A DNA stretch of 64,000 nt. Source: Pirellulaceae bacterium. Its GTDB lineage: Bacteria; Planctomycetota; Planctomycetia; Pirellulales; Pirellulaceae. Shown here piece after piece: positions 28,325 to 37,172 of the stretch. The notes under the pieces are model-generated. The model was given only the letters and a program-made list of their open reading frames with translations. It did no database searches and had not been told where the DNA came from. The first letter of the stretch is position 1, and every line of letters begins with the position of its first letter. The position numbers were made by a program, and so were the translations under genes. The stretch covers positions 558,001-622,000 of the forward strand of contig JAHBXT010000001.1 in assembly GCA_019636385.1 (NCBI GenBank). Reading direction: 5' to 3'.

Positions 28325-28996
28325 CTAGTTGCTCGGCTTCCAAAAGAATTGCCGATCAGGCATAGTGTTCAGAGGTGGCGCGTCGGGATATGTACCGTCG
28401 AACCACGGCTGATTCTGATAATTGGGCTGCAGCGGAAAACCTTGTGGATTACCACCGCCCCAAGGTGCTTGCCAGCCTGACGGTCCAAACCCCCAGCCCG
28501 GTCCGCTCCACCCGGGCCCACCACCATGTCCGGAACCACCACCCACGGGTCCAGGTGGCATTGGGAACCCAAAGCCGAGACCGCTACCGAAGAACATGCC
28601 GTATGGAGTGGGTGGTCCCCAGGCATCGTAGGGTACTCCGTAGGGTCGATATGGAAACCGCCAATGTTCGTAGGGCACAACCGGTGCTCCCCACTGCTCA
28701 GTCACGTGATAGTTGTCTGCCGATTGACCGGCTTGCAGAGTACTGCGGAAGTGGCGATAGCCGCTGCGCACCACGTCGGTTCGATTGGGGCCCATCGGTT
28801 CGACCGGCGGCGTATGTTGGTCAACTCGGCAGCCTGTACAGCTGTGGGTGTAGGTTGACTGCCATGTCATCCACTCACCAGCTGCCTGGCGCTGTGAGAA
28901 TACAATCGTGATCATCGCTAGCGCGGCGCTCAACGATAAACGTCGACCGGCAGAATGTAGCCGAGAGGCAATAGATTGATTGGTCCGCTTGGTCAT
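28325..28996 (-). CDS. secreted Gly/Pro/Trp-rich hypothetical protein
   Basis: 223 residues. An N-terminal signal (LSLSAALAMITIVFS) is followed by a cysteine pair in THSCTGCRVDQ and then a low-complexity C-terminal half made of Pro, Gly, Trp, Tyr and Phe (for example GGGSGHGGGPGWSGPGWGFG). No enzyme motif. It is probably an envelope or extracellular structural protein. The opposite strand is also open across much of this length because of the composition bias, but shows no protein-like pattern. Confidence 0.65.
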   Translation of the reverse strand: MTKRTNQSIASRLHSAGRRLSLSAALAMITIVFSQRQAAGEWMTWQSTYTHSCTGCRVDQHTPPVEPMGPNRTDVVRSGYRHFRSTLQAGQSADNYHVTEQWGAPVVPYEHWRFPYRPYGVPYDAWGPPTPYGMFFGSGLGFGFPMPPGPVGGGSGHGGGPGWSGPGWGFGPSGWQAPWGGGNPQGFPLQPNYQNQPWFDGTYPDAPPLNTMPDRQFFWKPSN

Positions 28997-29132
28997 ACGT
29001 TCCAGACTAGTCTGACTGTCCGAAACGCAAGTCCTCGCAAGGCACTTACCTTAGAAAACAGCTCGGTGAGCTTGCAATTTGACGACTCTGCCGCCGATAG
29101 CGGCCACTTAACCCGCACAACGCGCATTTTCG

Positions 29133-29489
29133 TTACATGGCTGGCGCAGCTTTACCTTGAAAGATAAACCAAGCTCCCAGCGCAATCAGCCCAAAACCGG
29201 CCGCGTGACGCCAGCCGAGTGGCTCTTTGAGTACCCACACGGAAAAGCCGGCGAAGACCAGCAGCGTGATGATCTCTTGAATCGTCTTTAGCTCGGCCGC
29301 CGAGTAAGTCGCATGCCCCCAGCGATTAGCCGGAACCGCAAAACAATACTCGACCAGCGCAATACCCCAGCTAGCTAGGATGACTAACACCAACGGCGCC
29401 GCCTTGTACTTTAAGTGACCATACCAGGCCAGGGTCATGAAGATGTTCGAGATCGACAGGAGCAATATAGGCATCATGTTCGTCGACAT
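29133..29489 (-). CDS. DUF486 small multidrug-resistance-like membrane protein
   Basis: 118 residues from ATG 29489, with four membrane segments. LLLSISNIFMTLAWYGHLK at the start, SWGIALVEYCFAVPANRWG, and the closing HAAGFGLIALGAWFIF match DUF486, a family related in fold to small DMT transporters. Function is not established. An earlier ATG at 29519 would overlap the lipoprotein gene by 17 bases and adds a polar tail before helix 1, so it is less likely. Confidence 0.85.
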   Translation of the reverse strand: MSTNMMPILLLSISNIFMTLAWYGHLKYKAAPLVLVILASWGIALVEYCFAVPANRWGHATYSAAELKTIQEIITLLVFAGFSVWVLKEPLGWRHAAGFGLIALGAWFIFQGKAAPAM

Positions 29490-29502
29490 CATCGAGCATC
29501 TG

Positions 29503-29916
29503 CTACTTTGGGTAGTCATTCAGATCGATTGTCACGGATTCCATCCCGGGCCTCACTTCGATTGCAATCGGAGTTGAAGCCGCAAAACCGAACGTCGCAC
29601 CAAAGCGCGGCGGCATAGGATTGTCGCGACTATTGAGTGCCTTGAAATCCTGCAACGTCACCCGATGCCAACCAACTAATGCCCCCGACTGTTGCTTATC
29701 GCCGTACAACTGCAAGGTGAAAGTTCCGTCAGCTGCCGTATCAGCAAAAGACAATGGACCGCTCAGTCCCTTTTCTGGGTCCGGCAAGAACTCAACGTGC
29801 ACGTACTCTAGCGGCTTGCCGCCCTTCACAACTTTTCCGCTAACTTCAGTAATTGCCTGATTGCTTCCGCAGCCTGAAACGACAACCAGAAGCGCAGCAG
29901 TTAGCAATTTTCTCAT
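29503..29916 (-). CDS. planctomycete-type lipoprotein, carboxypeptidase-regulatory-like fold
   Basis: 137 residues. Lipoprotein signal MRKLLTAALLVVVSGCGS with AGGAC before the start. The mature part has the beta-sandwich pattern seen in many planctomycete lipoproteins (VSGKVVKGGKPLEYVHVEFL, then ADGTFTLQLYG). It sits directly downstream of a DUF1559 pseudopilin gene, a pairing repeated many times in planctomycete genomes. Function unknown. Confidence 0.8.
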   Translation of the reverse strand: MRKLLTAALLVVVSGCGSNQAITEVSGKVVKGGKPLEYVHVEFLPDPEKGLSGPLSFADTAADGTFTLQLYGDKQQSGALVGWHRVTLQDFKALNSRDNPMPPRFGATFGFAASTPIAIEVRPGMESVTIDLNDYPK

Positions 29917-30030
29917 AGATGTCCTGCGTGTTTTGCGGCACCCACCAATTTGTCGTGTAGGTAGAAAATGCCGCTTGAAGTTGCAAATCTCAAACTCTGC
30001 TCTCGAACCGAAATCACCAAGCCCCCATGG

Positions 30031-31113
30031 CTAATAGTCACCAGCGATGATTTCGCCTTTGGCTTTGGTGGACAGAGCCTGGTAAGTTACCAAGTCAACT
30101 CGATCGGCAACGAACCGAACGGAGCCATCGGAAAGACCAAAATTCGCGCCGCCAGAATGACCACTACCAAAGGCAGACATTCGCTGGTTAACGCTGGGGT
30201 ACGAAGCGGACGCGTTGGCTGCCGTGCGAAAGTTGAGCGGCACGAATGTGCTACCGAACGTATGGGTAGTTCCATTGCCGCCACCGTACCAACCCCAGAC
30301 TCCCCATTTAGCAATGGGATACCTACTAAATTTCGTTGGATGATTGTGCAGAATACGGTCAAAATTGTCATCCTTGTGGTAGCGTTCTCCAAACATAATC
30401 GTGCTACTGGTACCATCGGTGATATCGGAGATTTTCGAAGCCTTAGCGTCCCTGGTCAATAACGTTTGGTTAGCGAACGGTTTTGAATTTGGGCCGGTCA
30501 TGAAGAATACTCCATTACAATCCATGACTGTATCGCCAAAATAAGTTGAGTAGGTTCCAGCACATCCCACATAACTGGACATGCCAAAATGGCCCAGACA
30601 ATAACCGGTTCCGGTATAGTCGAGCTGCGCAACGTTACTGGGTAATGGATCGGTCGGACACAGCAGCGTTGGAATCACGCTAGCGGTAATTGCCTTCGTA
30701 GTGCGTTGCGCAGGACTAGAGCCGGCTTCGATAGCGTTTGAATCCGCGTCTGCCCAAGTCTCTTTAAGATTCCAGCGGTCATAAATGGTATTGCCTTCCA
30801 TATACGGAAGCAATTCGACGAAAAGCGTTCGGCCGAAAAACTGAGACGGACTAGTTGACGAAGTCTGATACAACCCGCCGGGAAATCTACCTAGCGCACT
30901 TTCGTGATTGTGACATGCCACGCCTAATTGTTTGAGATTGTTGCCGCAACTCATTCTGCGAGCAGCTTCGCGAGCGGCTTGAACGGCGGGCAAGAGCAGT
31001 CCGACCAGAATGCCAATAATGGCAATGACTACCAACAGTTCAACCAACGTAAAGCCTCGGCGACCCAGCCGACGCGGGCTACTGCAATGCCGGCGCATCA
31101 TAATGGTGTCCAT
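30031..31113 (-). CDS. DUF1559 pseudopilin-like protein with H-X9-DG motif
   Basis: 360 residues. N-terminal prepilin cleavage motif and helix ([20 protein letters not shown]), then the DUF1559 domain ([20 protein letters not shown]). Near the C-terminus [12 protein letters not shown] is the processing-associated H-X9-DG motif. A GAGGA site lies just before the ATG at 31113. These proteins are massively expanded in planctomycetes and are thought to be type II secretion/pilus-like surface proteins. It is transcribed with the lipoprotein and perhaps the DUF486 gene. Confidence 0.92.
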   Translation of the reverse strand: MDTIMMRRHCSSPRRLGRRGFTLVELLVVIAIIGILVGLLLPAVQAAREAARRMSCGNNLKQLGVACHNHESALGRFPGGLYQTSSTSPSQFFGRTLFVELLPYMEGNTIYDRWNLKETWADADSNAIEAGSSPAQRTTKAITASVIPTLLCPTDPLPSNVAQLDYTGTGYCLGHFGMSSYVGCAGTYSTYFGDTVMDCNGVFFMTGPNSKPFANQTLLTRDAKASKISDITDGTSSTIMFGERYHKDDNFDRILHNHPTKFSRYPIAKWGVWGWYGGGNGTTHTFGSTFVPLNFRTAANASASYPSVNQRMSAFGSGHSGGANFGLSDGSVRFVADRVDLVTYQALSTKAKGEIIAGDY

Positions 31114-31574
31114 AGTTTCCTCGCTTGTCGTTAACTTCTGTACGACTACCCAAACCAGATGGAAAAAGAAAACACGCCAATTAGCTTAACGATCTACGGT
31201 GGCTTGGCAACTAAACCCGATCCAGTTCATCAGAATTTCAAGTACCCGTTGCCCCTGGAGTCGATAGTTCTATTTCCCATTCGACTCCTCGGCAAATCGC
31301 AAGGTCGCCGGCTGGCCCCATGCAGCCAGGTTACGGCGCACTTCAACCGCAGTGCGCTTGCGCCCGGTTTTCCCCGAAAAACTCCAGATATTCTGATTGA
31401 CTAAACAACGTTCACCGGATCATTCAACGGCGGCTATCAGTAAAGTTCTATTGCCCAGCGCAAGTTGCTATACTATTGACTGGCAGCATTTCGAGCCCCT
31501 CCGGGGACTGCAGTCCTCAACACTTCCGCCGAGACGGCGTGTTGCCACCCAAGCCTGAGAATGACTGACTACTG
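31114..31574. other. 461-base intergenic region with a hairpin
   Basis: Divergent region between the DUF1559 and DUF1501 genes. An exact 8-base inverted repeat GGAGTCGA / TCGACTCC (31257-31264 and 31281-31288, 16-base loop) is the only structure I see. The open frame at 31159-31404 has no protein-like features. Confidence 0.5.
31257..31288. repeat. 8-bp inverted repeat
   Basis: Arms GGAGTCGA and TCGACTCC are exact complements around a 16-base loop. It lies about 145 bases upstream of the DUF1559 start and 290 upstream of DUF1501. It could be an operator or a weak hairpin; chance is not excluded. Confidence 0.4.
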
Positions 31575-33020
31575 ATGTCTGCGAACTCCACTACAAATCC
31601 GCTGCAGTCAGGTCGCCAGCGCCGTCGAGATTTCTTGGTGGCTTCGACATGCGGCTTGGCGGGATTGCCGCTGGGTGCTCCAGGATCGGTGCTTGCCGGC
31701 CCCACTGGCACCGGCGAGCGGCGTGGCGGTCAAGCAAAATCGGTGATTCTGTTCTTCTTATGTGGAGGTGCTTCGCAGATCGATACTTGGGACATGAAGC
31801 CCCAAGCGCCCGCCGAATACCGTGGTCCGTTCGCCGAATGTTCCACGTCAGCGCCCGATGTTCGACTGTGTGAACATCTGCCAATGCTGGGACAGCAAGC
31901 TCATCATCTGGCCGTCATTCGTTCGGTGGGAGGTACGGTCAATACCAACGACCATCACGCCGGCTATTACTACAATTTGACGGGCCACGCAGCCGATCCA
32001 ACCTTTCAATCACTGGGTAACGACCGCCGGCCCTACGCGGATGATTGGCCGTACATGGGAACTGTCGTGGCCTCACGCCGACAACCGCCACCAGGCCTGC
32101 CCGGTGCAATCACGCTGCCGCACATGCCCAGCAAAGCTCCCTACACGCGGCCCGGACAATTCGCAGCCAAGCTGGGCGTGCAATTCGATCCGCTGTACGT
32201 CCACGGCAGCCTCAGCGAACCGCTCAAATTTCAAGCTCCATCGCTTTCATTATCGGGCAACGTTACGCCACAACAACTTCAGTCACGCCAGCAGTTGTTG
32301 TCAGCGCTCGATTCTGCTCGACGACAATTCGAATCGTCTCCCGCCCAGCCGGCCTGGAAGCAACAACAGCAGCGAACGATGGACCTGCTGTTGTCATCTC
32401 AGGTAACCACTGCGTTCGATGTCAGCCGCGAACCTGAGTCGCTACGACAGCGCTACGGTCAGACCGTCAATAGCATGAGCTTGCTGCTGGCCCGGCGGCT
32501 GGTGGAAGCCGAAGTCCCATTTATCACCGTGTTCTGGAAAGAGAACGAAGCTTTCGCCAAGCAGTGCGCCAGCGAGGGAGCTTGGGACACGCACGGCAAT
32601 AATTTTGAGTGCCTAAAAACACACTTGCTGCCTGAATTTGATCGAGGCTTTTCGGCGCTACTTGAGGATCTGCACCAGCGCGGCCTGCTGGAGCAGACAT
32701 TGGTGTTGGTTACCAGCGAAATGGGCCGCAAGCCCAAGATTGGCGATCCGCGATCGGGCGGTGCCGGTGGAACTGGGCGAGATCATTGGACGCATTGTTT
32801 AAGCGTGTTGATGGCCGGTGGTGGCGTACGCGGTGGTCAAACCTACGGTTCATCCGATCGCCTAGGTGAATATCCGGACCAACATCCGCTGACGCCAGCC
32901 GACATTGTCCAATCAGTCTATTTTGCGACGGGCACAAACAACTTGCTGGCTCATGATTCTCAAGGGCGCCCCTATCATCTGCTGGACCAAGGCCGCCCCA
33001 TCGCGCCGCTGTTTGGTTAG
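31575..33020 (+). CDS. DUF1501 protein, Tat-exported
   Basis: 481 residues. Tat signal RQRRRDFLVASTCGLAGLPL. The DUF1501 domain is related to the alkaline phosphatase/sulfatase superfamily: VILFFLCGGASQIDTWDMKP, EYRGPFAECSTS, DNHHAGYYYN-like NTNDHHAGYYYN, WDTHGNNFECLK, VLVTSEMGRKPKI and GRDHWTHCLSVLMAGGGVRG. In planctomycetes it is usually paired with DUF1549/DUF1553 cytochrome proteins; here a WD40 cytochrome lies convergently 127 bases away. The substrate is unknown. Confidence 0.92.
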   Translation: MSANSTTNPLQSGRQRRRDFLVASTCGLAGLPLGAPGSVLAGPTGTGERRGGQAKSVILFFLCGGASQIDTWDMKPQAPAEYRGPFAECSTSAPDVRLCEHLPMLGQQAHHLAVIRSVGGTVNTNDHHAGYYYNLTGHAADPTFQSLGNDRRPYADDWPYMGTVVASRRQPPPGLPGAITLPHMPSKAPYTRPGQFAAKLGVQFDPLYVHGSLSEPLKFQAPSLSLSGNVTPQQLQSRQQLLSALDSARRQFESSPAQPAWKQQQQRTMDLLLSSQVTTAFDVSREPESLRQRYGQTVNSMSLLLARRLVEAEVPFITVFWKENEAFAKQCASEGAWDTHGNNFECLKTHLLPEFDRGFSALLEDLHQRGLLEQTLVLVTSEMGRKPKIGDPRSGGAGGTGRDHWTHCLSVLMAGGGVRGGQTYGSSDRLGEYPDQHPLTPADIVQSVYFATGTNNLLAHDSQGRPYHLLDQGRPIAPLFG

Positions 33021-33127
33021 GTCCAAAGGATTGAATGTGGCCACGGCCACCAGTCCGTGGACTGAGAATGTACAAGGGTCGCAGCCAACCGGCCTTTCCA
33101 CTTTCTGGCGGCAGTGTCTGTATGCCC

Positions 33128-33151
33128 CAACTCTCTGGCGAGAGCAGCTAC
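33128..33151. repeat. dispersed repeat A, locus 6 (degenerate arm)
   Basis: Minus-strand sense GTAGC, then CTCGCCAGAGAG: a diverged copy of the 24-bp arm. It touches the stop end of the WD40 cytochrome gene and lies in the gap between two convergent genes. No clear inverted partner; a 6-bp hairpin (CCACGG/CCGTGG, 33041-33060) lies just upstream. Confidence 0.45.
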
Positions 33152-34557
33152 TGTTTACTTGCCTGAGCGGCATCCGTTGACAGCGATGACTCGCCGCCTG
33201 GAATTGCTAACCAGTGGTTCAGTAGCGTTCCGTCAATCGACCATAGTCGGACTCTTCCATCAAACCCGCCGCTCAGCACGTGACCTGCGGCGATGTTGAC
33301 TGCGACAGACGTTGCCCAATCGGCATGTCCCTCCAACTTGGCCGCGATTTGATTGTCTTTCAAATCCAGTTTGACGACTTGCCCGGTCGCGCACGGTATG
33401 AGAACAAATCCATCGCCGCGCGCAACGTGAAATCCTGCAGAGGGCAACGCGACATCAGCCACTCGGCTACCGTCCGCCGCGTTCCACCGATGCAGCTTGC
33501 GATCTTCTCCGACAGATAACACGTGCGCTCCATCAGGCGTCAGCGCAATCCCGCGCACCGGCGAAGCATGGCCGGAGTAGCTGCTGATCATTTGTCCGGC
33601 GTCCAGGTCAAAAACCTTGGCGGTCTTGTCGCGACTGGCCGACACCAACCGCTGCCCATCATCGCTAATGGCGATGGCAGTAACCCAGTCTGCGTGACTG
33701 GCGTATGCATTCTGCAGTTCCAAGGTATGGAAGTTGACAATGCGCACACTGCCATCCGCTGCGGCAACCCCGATTTCATCTCTACCTGGACGTATGACAA
33801 CATCCAGCACCACATCAGACAGACGCACTGGGACGCCAACTACCACACCGCTCGCCCAGTCCACCATGCGTACCTCACCGCTTCGACCGGGTTGACCACC
33901 TGCCACGGCCAGCAACGATTGATCCGATGTAAACGCCAACGCCATGATGCGTTCCGGTAAATTAGAAATGCGTCGCAACAACTGCCCGGTGGCACAATCC
34001 CAAATGGTTAGCTCATGATAGCCTGCACAGATCGCGTGCTTGCCATCGGGTGAAAAGGTCAGGGCAGCGATGGGCACTGGCCCGTAACTATCGGGTGGCG
34101 GTGGGTAGACTGGAGGTGGAATAATTGCTGAGAGCAACTGGCTCGCATCGTCAGCATCGTACTTCGCTCCCGACGCGATCCATTGGCTGACTTTCTGAAT
34201 CGACTCGGCATCCAGCGGATCGCTATCCGGAGGCATGCGTTCCGACGGATCGTCGGCCGTCATTCGCTGCAACAGCAGGCTGGCGTCGGGCTGCTGTGCC
34301 ATCAGTGGTGATTGCCCCGAATCACCGGGCTTAGTTAGCTCGGCAAAGCTATCCAGCCGATAACCGCCCTCAGATTTCTTGGCTCCATGGCAAGCCACAC
34401 AGTGTTCCAACAAGATCGGTGCCACAGAACTGCGAAATCCTGCCTGCTCATCAACCTCCTGCGCACCCAACCAGTTGCTGCCATAGAGCGCCACCAGCAA
34501 CACTAACGATGGCCTCATCGCATTGAACTTCAACATTCGCGAGATTCTTCTGATCAT
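33148..34557 (-). CDS. planctomycete c-type cytochrome (PSCyt1-like) with WD40 propeller
   Basis: 469 residues. Signal peptide (LVLLVALYGSNWLGA), then a mono-haem domain: CVACH at 53-57 and a likely Met ligand in SERMPPDSDPL. From about residue 160 six or seven WD40-type blades follow (ALTFSPDGKHAICAGYHELT, AISDDGQRLVSASRDKTAKV, NIAAGHVLSGGFDGRVRLWS). It is probably periplasmic, with the propeller as a binding platform; an electron partner is not known. The start could also be 34536 or 34518. Convergent with DUF1501. Confidence 0.88.
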   Translation of the reverse strand: MIRRISRMLKFNAMRPSLVLLVALYGSNWLGAQEVDEQAGFRSSVAPILLEHCVACHGAKKSEGGYRLDSFAELTKPGDSGQSPLMAQQPDASLLLQRMTADDPSERMPPDSDPLDAESIQKVSQWIASGAKYDADDASQLLSAIIPPPVYPPPPDSYGPVPIAALTFSPDGKHAICAGYHELTIWDCATGQLLRRISNLPERIMALAFTSDQSLLAVAGGQPGRSGEVRMVDWASGVVVGVPVRLSDVVLDVVIRPGRDEIGVAAADGSVRIVNFHTLELQNAYASHADWVTAIAISDDGQRLVSASRDKTAKVFDLDAGQMISSYSGHASPVRGIALTPDGAHVLSVGEDRKLHRWNAADGSRVADVALPSAGFHVARGDGFVLIPCATGQVVKLDLKDNQIAAKLEGHADWATSVAVNIAAGHVLSGGFDGRVRLWSIDGTLLNHWLAIPGGESSLSTDAAQASKQ

Positions 34558-34770
34558 GTATCAACCGACAATCGATGGCCCCGAGTCACACCCTGCGAGA
34601 TGAATGGCGATGCATGACTACTAAGATTCTCGTTTAAAAGCACAGTGATTTCAATATGTGCCTGGCCAGCGATTTCTCAAAGACGTTTACAAGCCTAGAA
34701 AATCTGGGGATTACATCGTATCCATGATCACACCAACTGCCATCAGTGACACACTACGTGCGTCCGATAC

Positions 34771-35790
34771 TTACCGTGGGCGGACTTCGTAGATTAGGTG
34801 ATGCGAGACGTTGTCTTCAGGGACGAAGTGGAATCGTAAAGCGCCAGCGACTGATTCAACATAACATGGGTTTTGCGTGATGACCCGAGCGGCAGGGCCT
34901 TCTGTGAATATGTCCACGGGGATTTGATGCACAGGCTTGAGAGTCGCTAGATCAAAGAGTTCAATACCACCCAACGAGTACTTGCCACCACCGGGTTGAC
35001 GATAGTTGGCTAGCCCAGAGCAGATGGCTAGACGATTGCCGACAGTTTGGCAGTCCTGATAGTCGATGTAGTGCTGAGACAGAAGTTGATAATCGTTACC
35101 AGCGGTAACTGACGACTCTTGAAGTGAATGTTCCGAAGTCTGGCTCGGTGCCGTACGCTGTGCACTGTGCAACTGGTGACTGTCGTCCAGCTGCCAGGCA
35201 TAGATGCGTCGTGAGCCCCAACTGAAGCCGATCAACCGATTCTCAATTGGATCGCGCACGACGGCCCCGATATGATCTGAAATGCGAAACAGCGTTTCAG
35301 CCTTCAAACTATTGATTTCCACGCGATAGATAATGGTGCTGCTGTCTGGGCGGTATTCAGCCACCGGCACCCAGATATATTGCTCATCGCGATCGATTCC
35401 GCCGGGATGATAAAGGCTGCCTTCGCCCACTCCACTGCGCCGCACCTCCTGTCCGCTGTCATCATAGGTGATCAGAAACCCTTGGCCAGCAGTTGCCTGG
35501 GGATTGGCGGCTGAACCATTGGCTGCGTTGTCAGTTCGCGTTGGTTTTTGGACGGTCGACAAGTAAAACAACTCACCTACGCGCGTTAAGCCTTGTGGAT
35601 GATACGTATCGAACGCCAGCGGCTGGCGCTTGATCAGCTTCCAGCTTGCGCGACGATCCAGACGTCTAAACAACTCAGTGATTTCGGACGACTCAATGTG
35701 AACATTGGGATCTGATTGGGCTATCGACACCTGAGCCGAGAAAGTCATTGCCAGGACGAATGACGCAAGCCACCATTTAGCGAATTGCAT
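34771..35790 (-). CDS. secreted beta-propeller-like hypothetical protein
   Basis: 339 residues from ATG 35790, which begins a good signal peptide (FAKWWLASFVLAMTFSAQVS). The mature part has repeated beta-strand blocks (TYHPQGLTRVGELFYLSTVQ, LYHPGGIDRDEQYIWVPVAE, IGAVVRDPIENRLIGFSWGS), as in SMP-30/propeller proteins, but no metal-site motif I can name. Longer in-frame starts (35826, 35904) would put the signal peptide internally. Probably periplasmic; function unknown. Confidence 0.75.
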   Translation of the reverse strand: MQFAKWWLASFVLAMTFSAQVSIAQSDPNVHIESSEITELFRRLDRRASWKLIKRQPLAFDTYHPQGLTRVGELFYLSTVQKPTRTDNAANGSAANPQATAGQGFLITYDDSGQEVRRSGVGEGSLYHPGGIDRDEQYIWVPVAEYRPDSSTIIYRVEINSLKAETLFRISDHIGAVVRDPIENRLIGFSWGSRRIYAWQLDDSHQLHSAQRTAPSQTSEHSLQESSVTAGNDYQLLSQHYIDYQDCQTVGNRLAICSGLANYRQPGGGKYSLGGIELFDLATLKPVHQIPVDIFTEGPAARVITQNPCYVESVAGALRFHFVPEDNVSHHLIYEVRPR

Positions 35791-35937
35791 TGAATCACAG
35801 CCGAATGTGTTTTTGGAGAACGGCATGTTTGGGGGCAATAGTGCTATCTTGCGTTCCTGCAAACATTTGCCTGGGTGGCGGAGGGCTTGGGCGAATTGCT
35901 TCATGATAGTACTGGCTGGACGAGGTGTCTAAATCGA

Positions 35938-37169
35938 CTAATTCTCACCGGATGGCTGGCCGATGGCAGCAGCTAACTTGGCGGCCAGTTCTGGTAGTGA
36001 GACTTTGTCTTGTACCACATCACAGACGCTTGTAGCTGAGCTGACAACGCAAACAAATCCGCTTGTCGATCTTGCTGAGCAATGATTCAAATAGTTTCAT
36101 CCGCGAATTGCAGTTAGGTATGCAGTTTCGACTGAATATACTCGGGCGTCCAAAAGCCGATGATCTCCAGATGGATTTGCTTGCCTGACTGGTGCGTCCA
36201 TAAAAAGTCAGGCAGGAGAATCTTTTGGTACCGTTCTAGCAGGCCAGTTTCACGCTCTAAAGCCCAGCCGTTCACAGGACCTGCTTGCCACTTGTGCATC
36301 AAATCGGCTTCGATCTGGGAATCGAACTGGTCATCCGGCTCAATGGGTGACCTCAAGCCATCATCACTGGACAAGCGGAGCTGGAGAAAGCGACCAGCAT
36401 TGCCCACCGAGACTTTGGCAGCCAATCGCCAATGTTGGCAAGCTAAAAGCATGGGGATCATCTTGGCCATGGCCACGCCGCGTTGGTCGTAAAGCGCTGG
36501 CCGGACCGTTGAGCGTGAATTGATACTCGTCTCCATTGTGTCGGACCATATGCATTAACCCCGTCAGTTTAATGGCGCGCACGACGAATTTCAAATCCGA
36601 CTTGGCTCACACGGTCAATTGCGTTGCCCGATACAGACAGACTTGCACCTGAGCCACGTCGTACCGAGCCAACAGTGCCGCTGGACTGTCGAAGCCCGCA
36701 AGGGATTCTAACGGATGGAATTCAATCACGTCAGCGAACAGCTCACGCTCGATCTGCTCCCGGGGCTGACCCATCTGTGCGGCAATCTCTCGCTTAACCG
36801 CCCAGTGTTGCGATTCGATCCCCCCTCCGCCTTGAAAACCAAGGGATGTCGGGCGGCAGCGGCCTGGAAGACTTGCTCTCTTAATTTGGTCGCTCGGCGA
36901 CCGCTATCGGAGGCGTACTGACTGGCATCATCCAATAATTTGATGATGGCCGACATGCGTCGTGATGAACAATCCGGCAGTTGATCTAAAATGTCCTCGG
37001 CGTGTTGGTGTACGACTTGTCGCGTGGCCCCCACGCTGTCTGCATAGGTCTTCAACAACTGCTCGGCGGCGGCCAAGTAATGTGCGTGCGTGGATCGAAT
37101 CAGTGGACCGGGACGGATCAAACCGTTGGCGAAATCGAATTCTGCCAAGGCTTCTTGCGAGGTCAGCAT
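35938..37169 (-). pseudogene. DUF790 / Bax1-like nuclease, decayed
   Basis: Remnant of the nuclease partner of XPB helicase. Reading order: 37169 onward gives the N-terminal part (RPGPLIRSTHAHYLAAAEQL, KLLDDASQYASDSG, AAAARHPLVFKAEG). At a G6 run near 36822 the frame shifts to QHWAVKREIAAQMGQPREQI. A TGA at 36607-36609 breaks the next part (before KFVVRAIKLTGLMH). A shift near 36494 leads to QRGVAMAKMIPMLLACQHW and the nuclease core ILLPDFLWTHQSGKQIHLEI with GFWTPEYIQSKL. TAA at 36114 follows, and a further frame holds VQDKVSLPELAAKLAAAIG to the last TAG. It begins three bases after the helicase remnant, so they were one operon. Confidence 0.85.
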
Positions 37170-37172
37170 GTG

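Noticed and set aside
28375..28911. 178-residue plus-strand frame antisense to the Gly/Pro-rich gene
   Set aside because: Open only because of the G/C-rich repeats on the other strand; the minus-strand reading has a signal peptide and coherent composition.
33041..33060. 6-bp hairpin CCACGG/CCGTGG after the first DUF1501 gene
   Set aside because: Short stem with an 8-base loop and no T-run; too weak to call a terminator.
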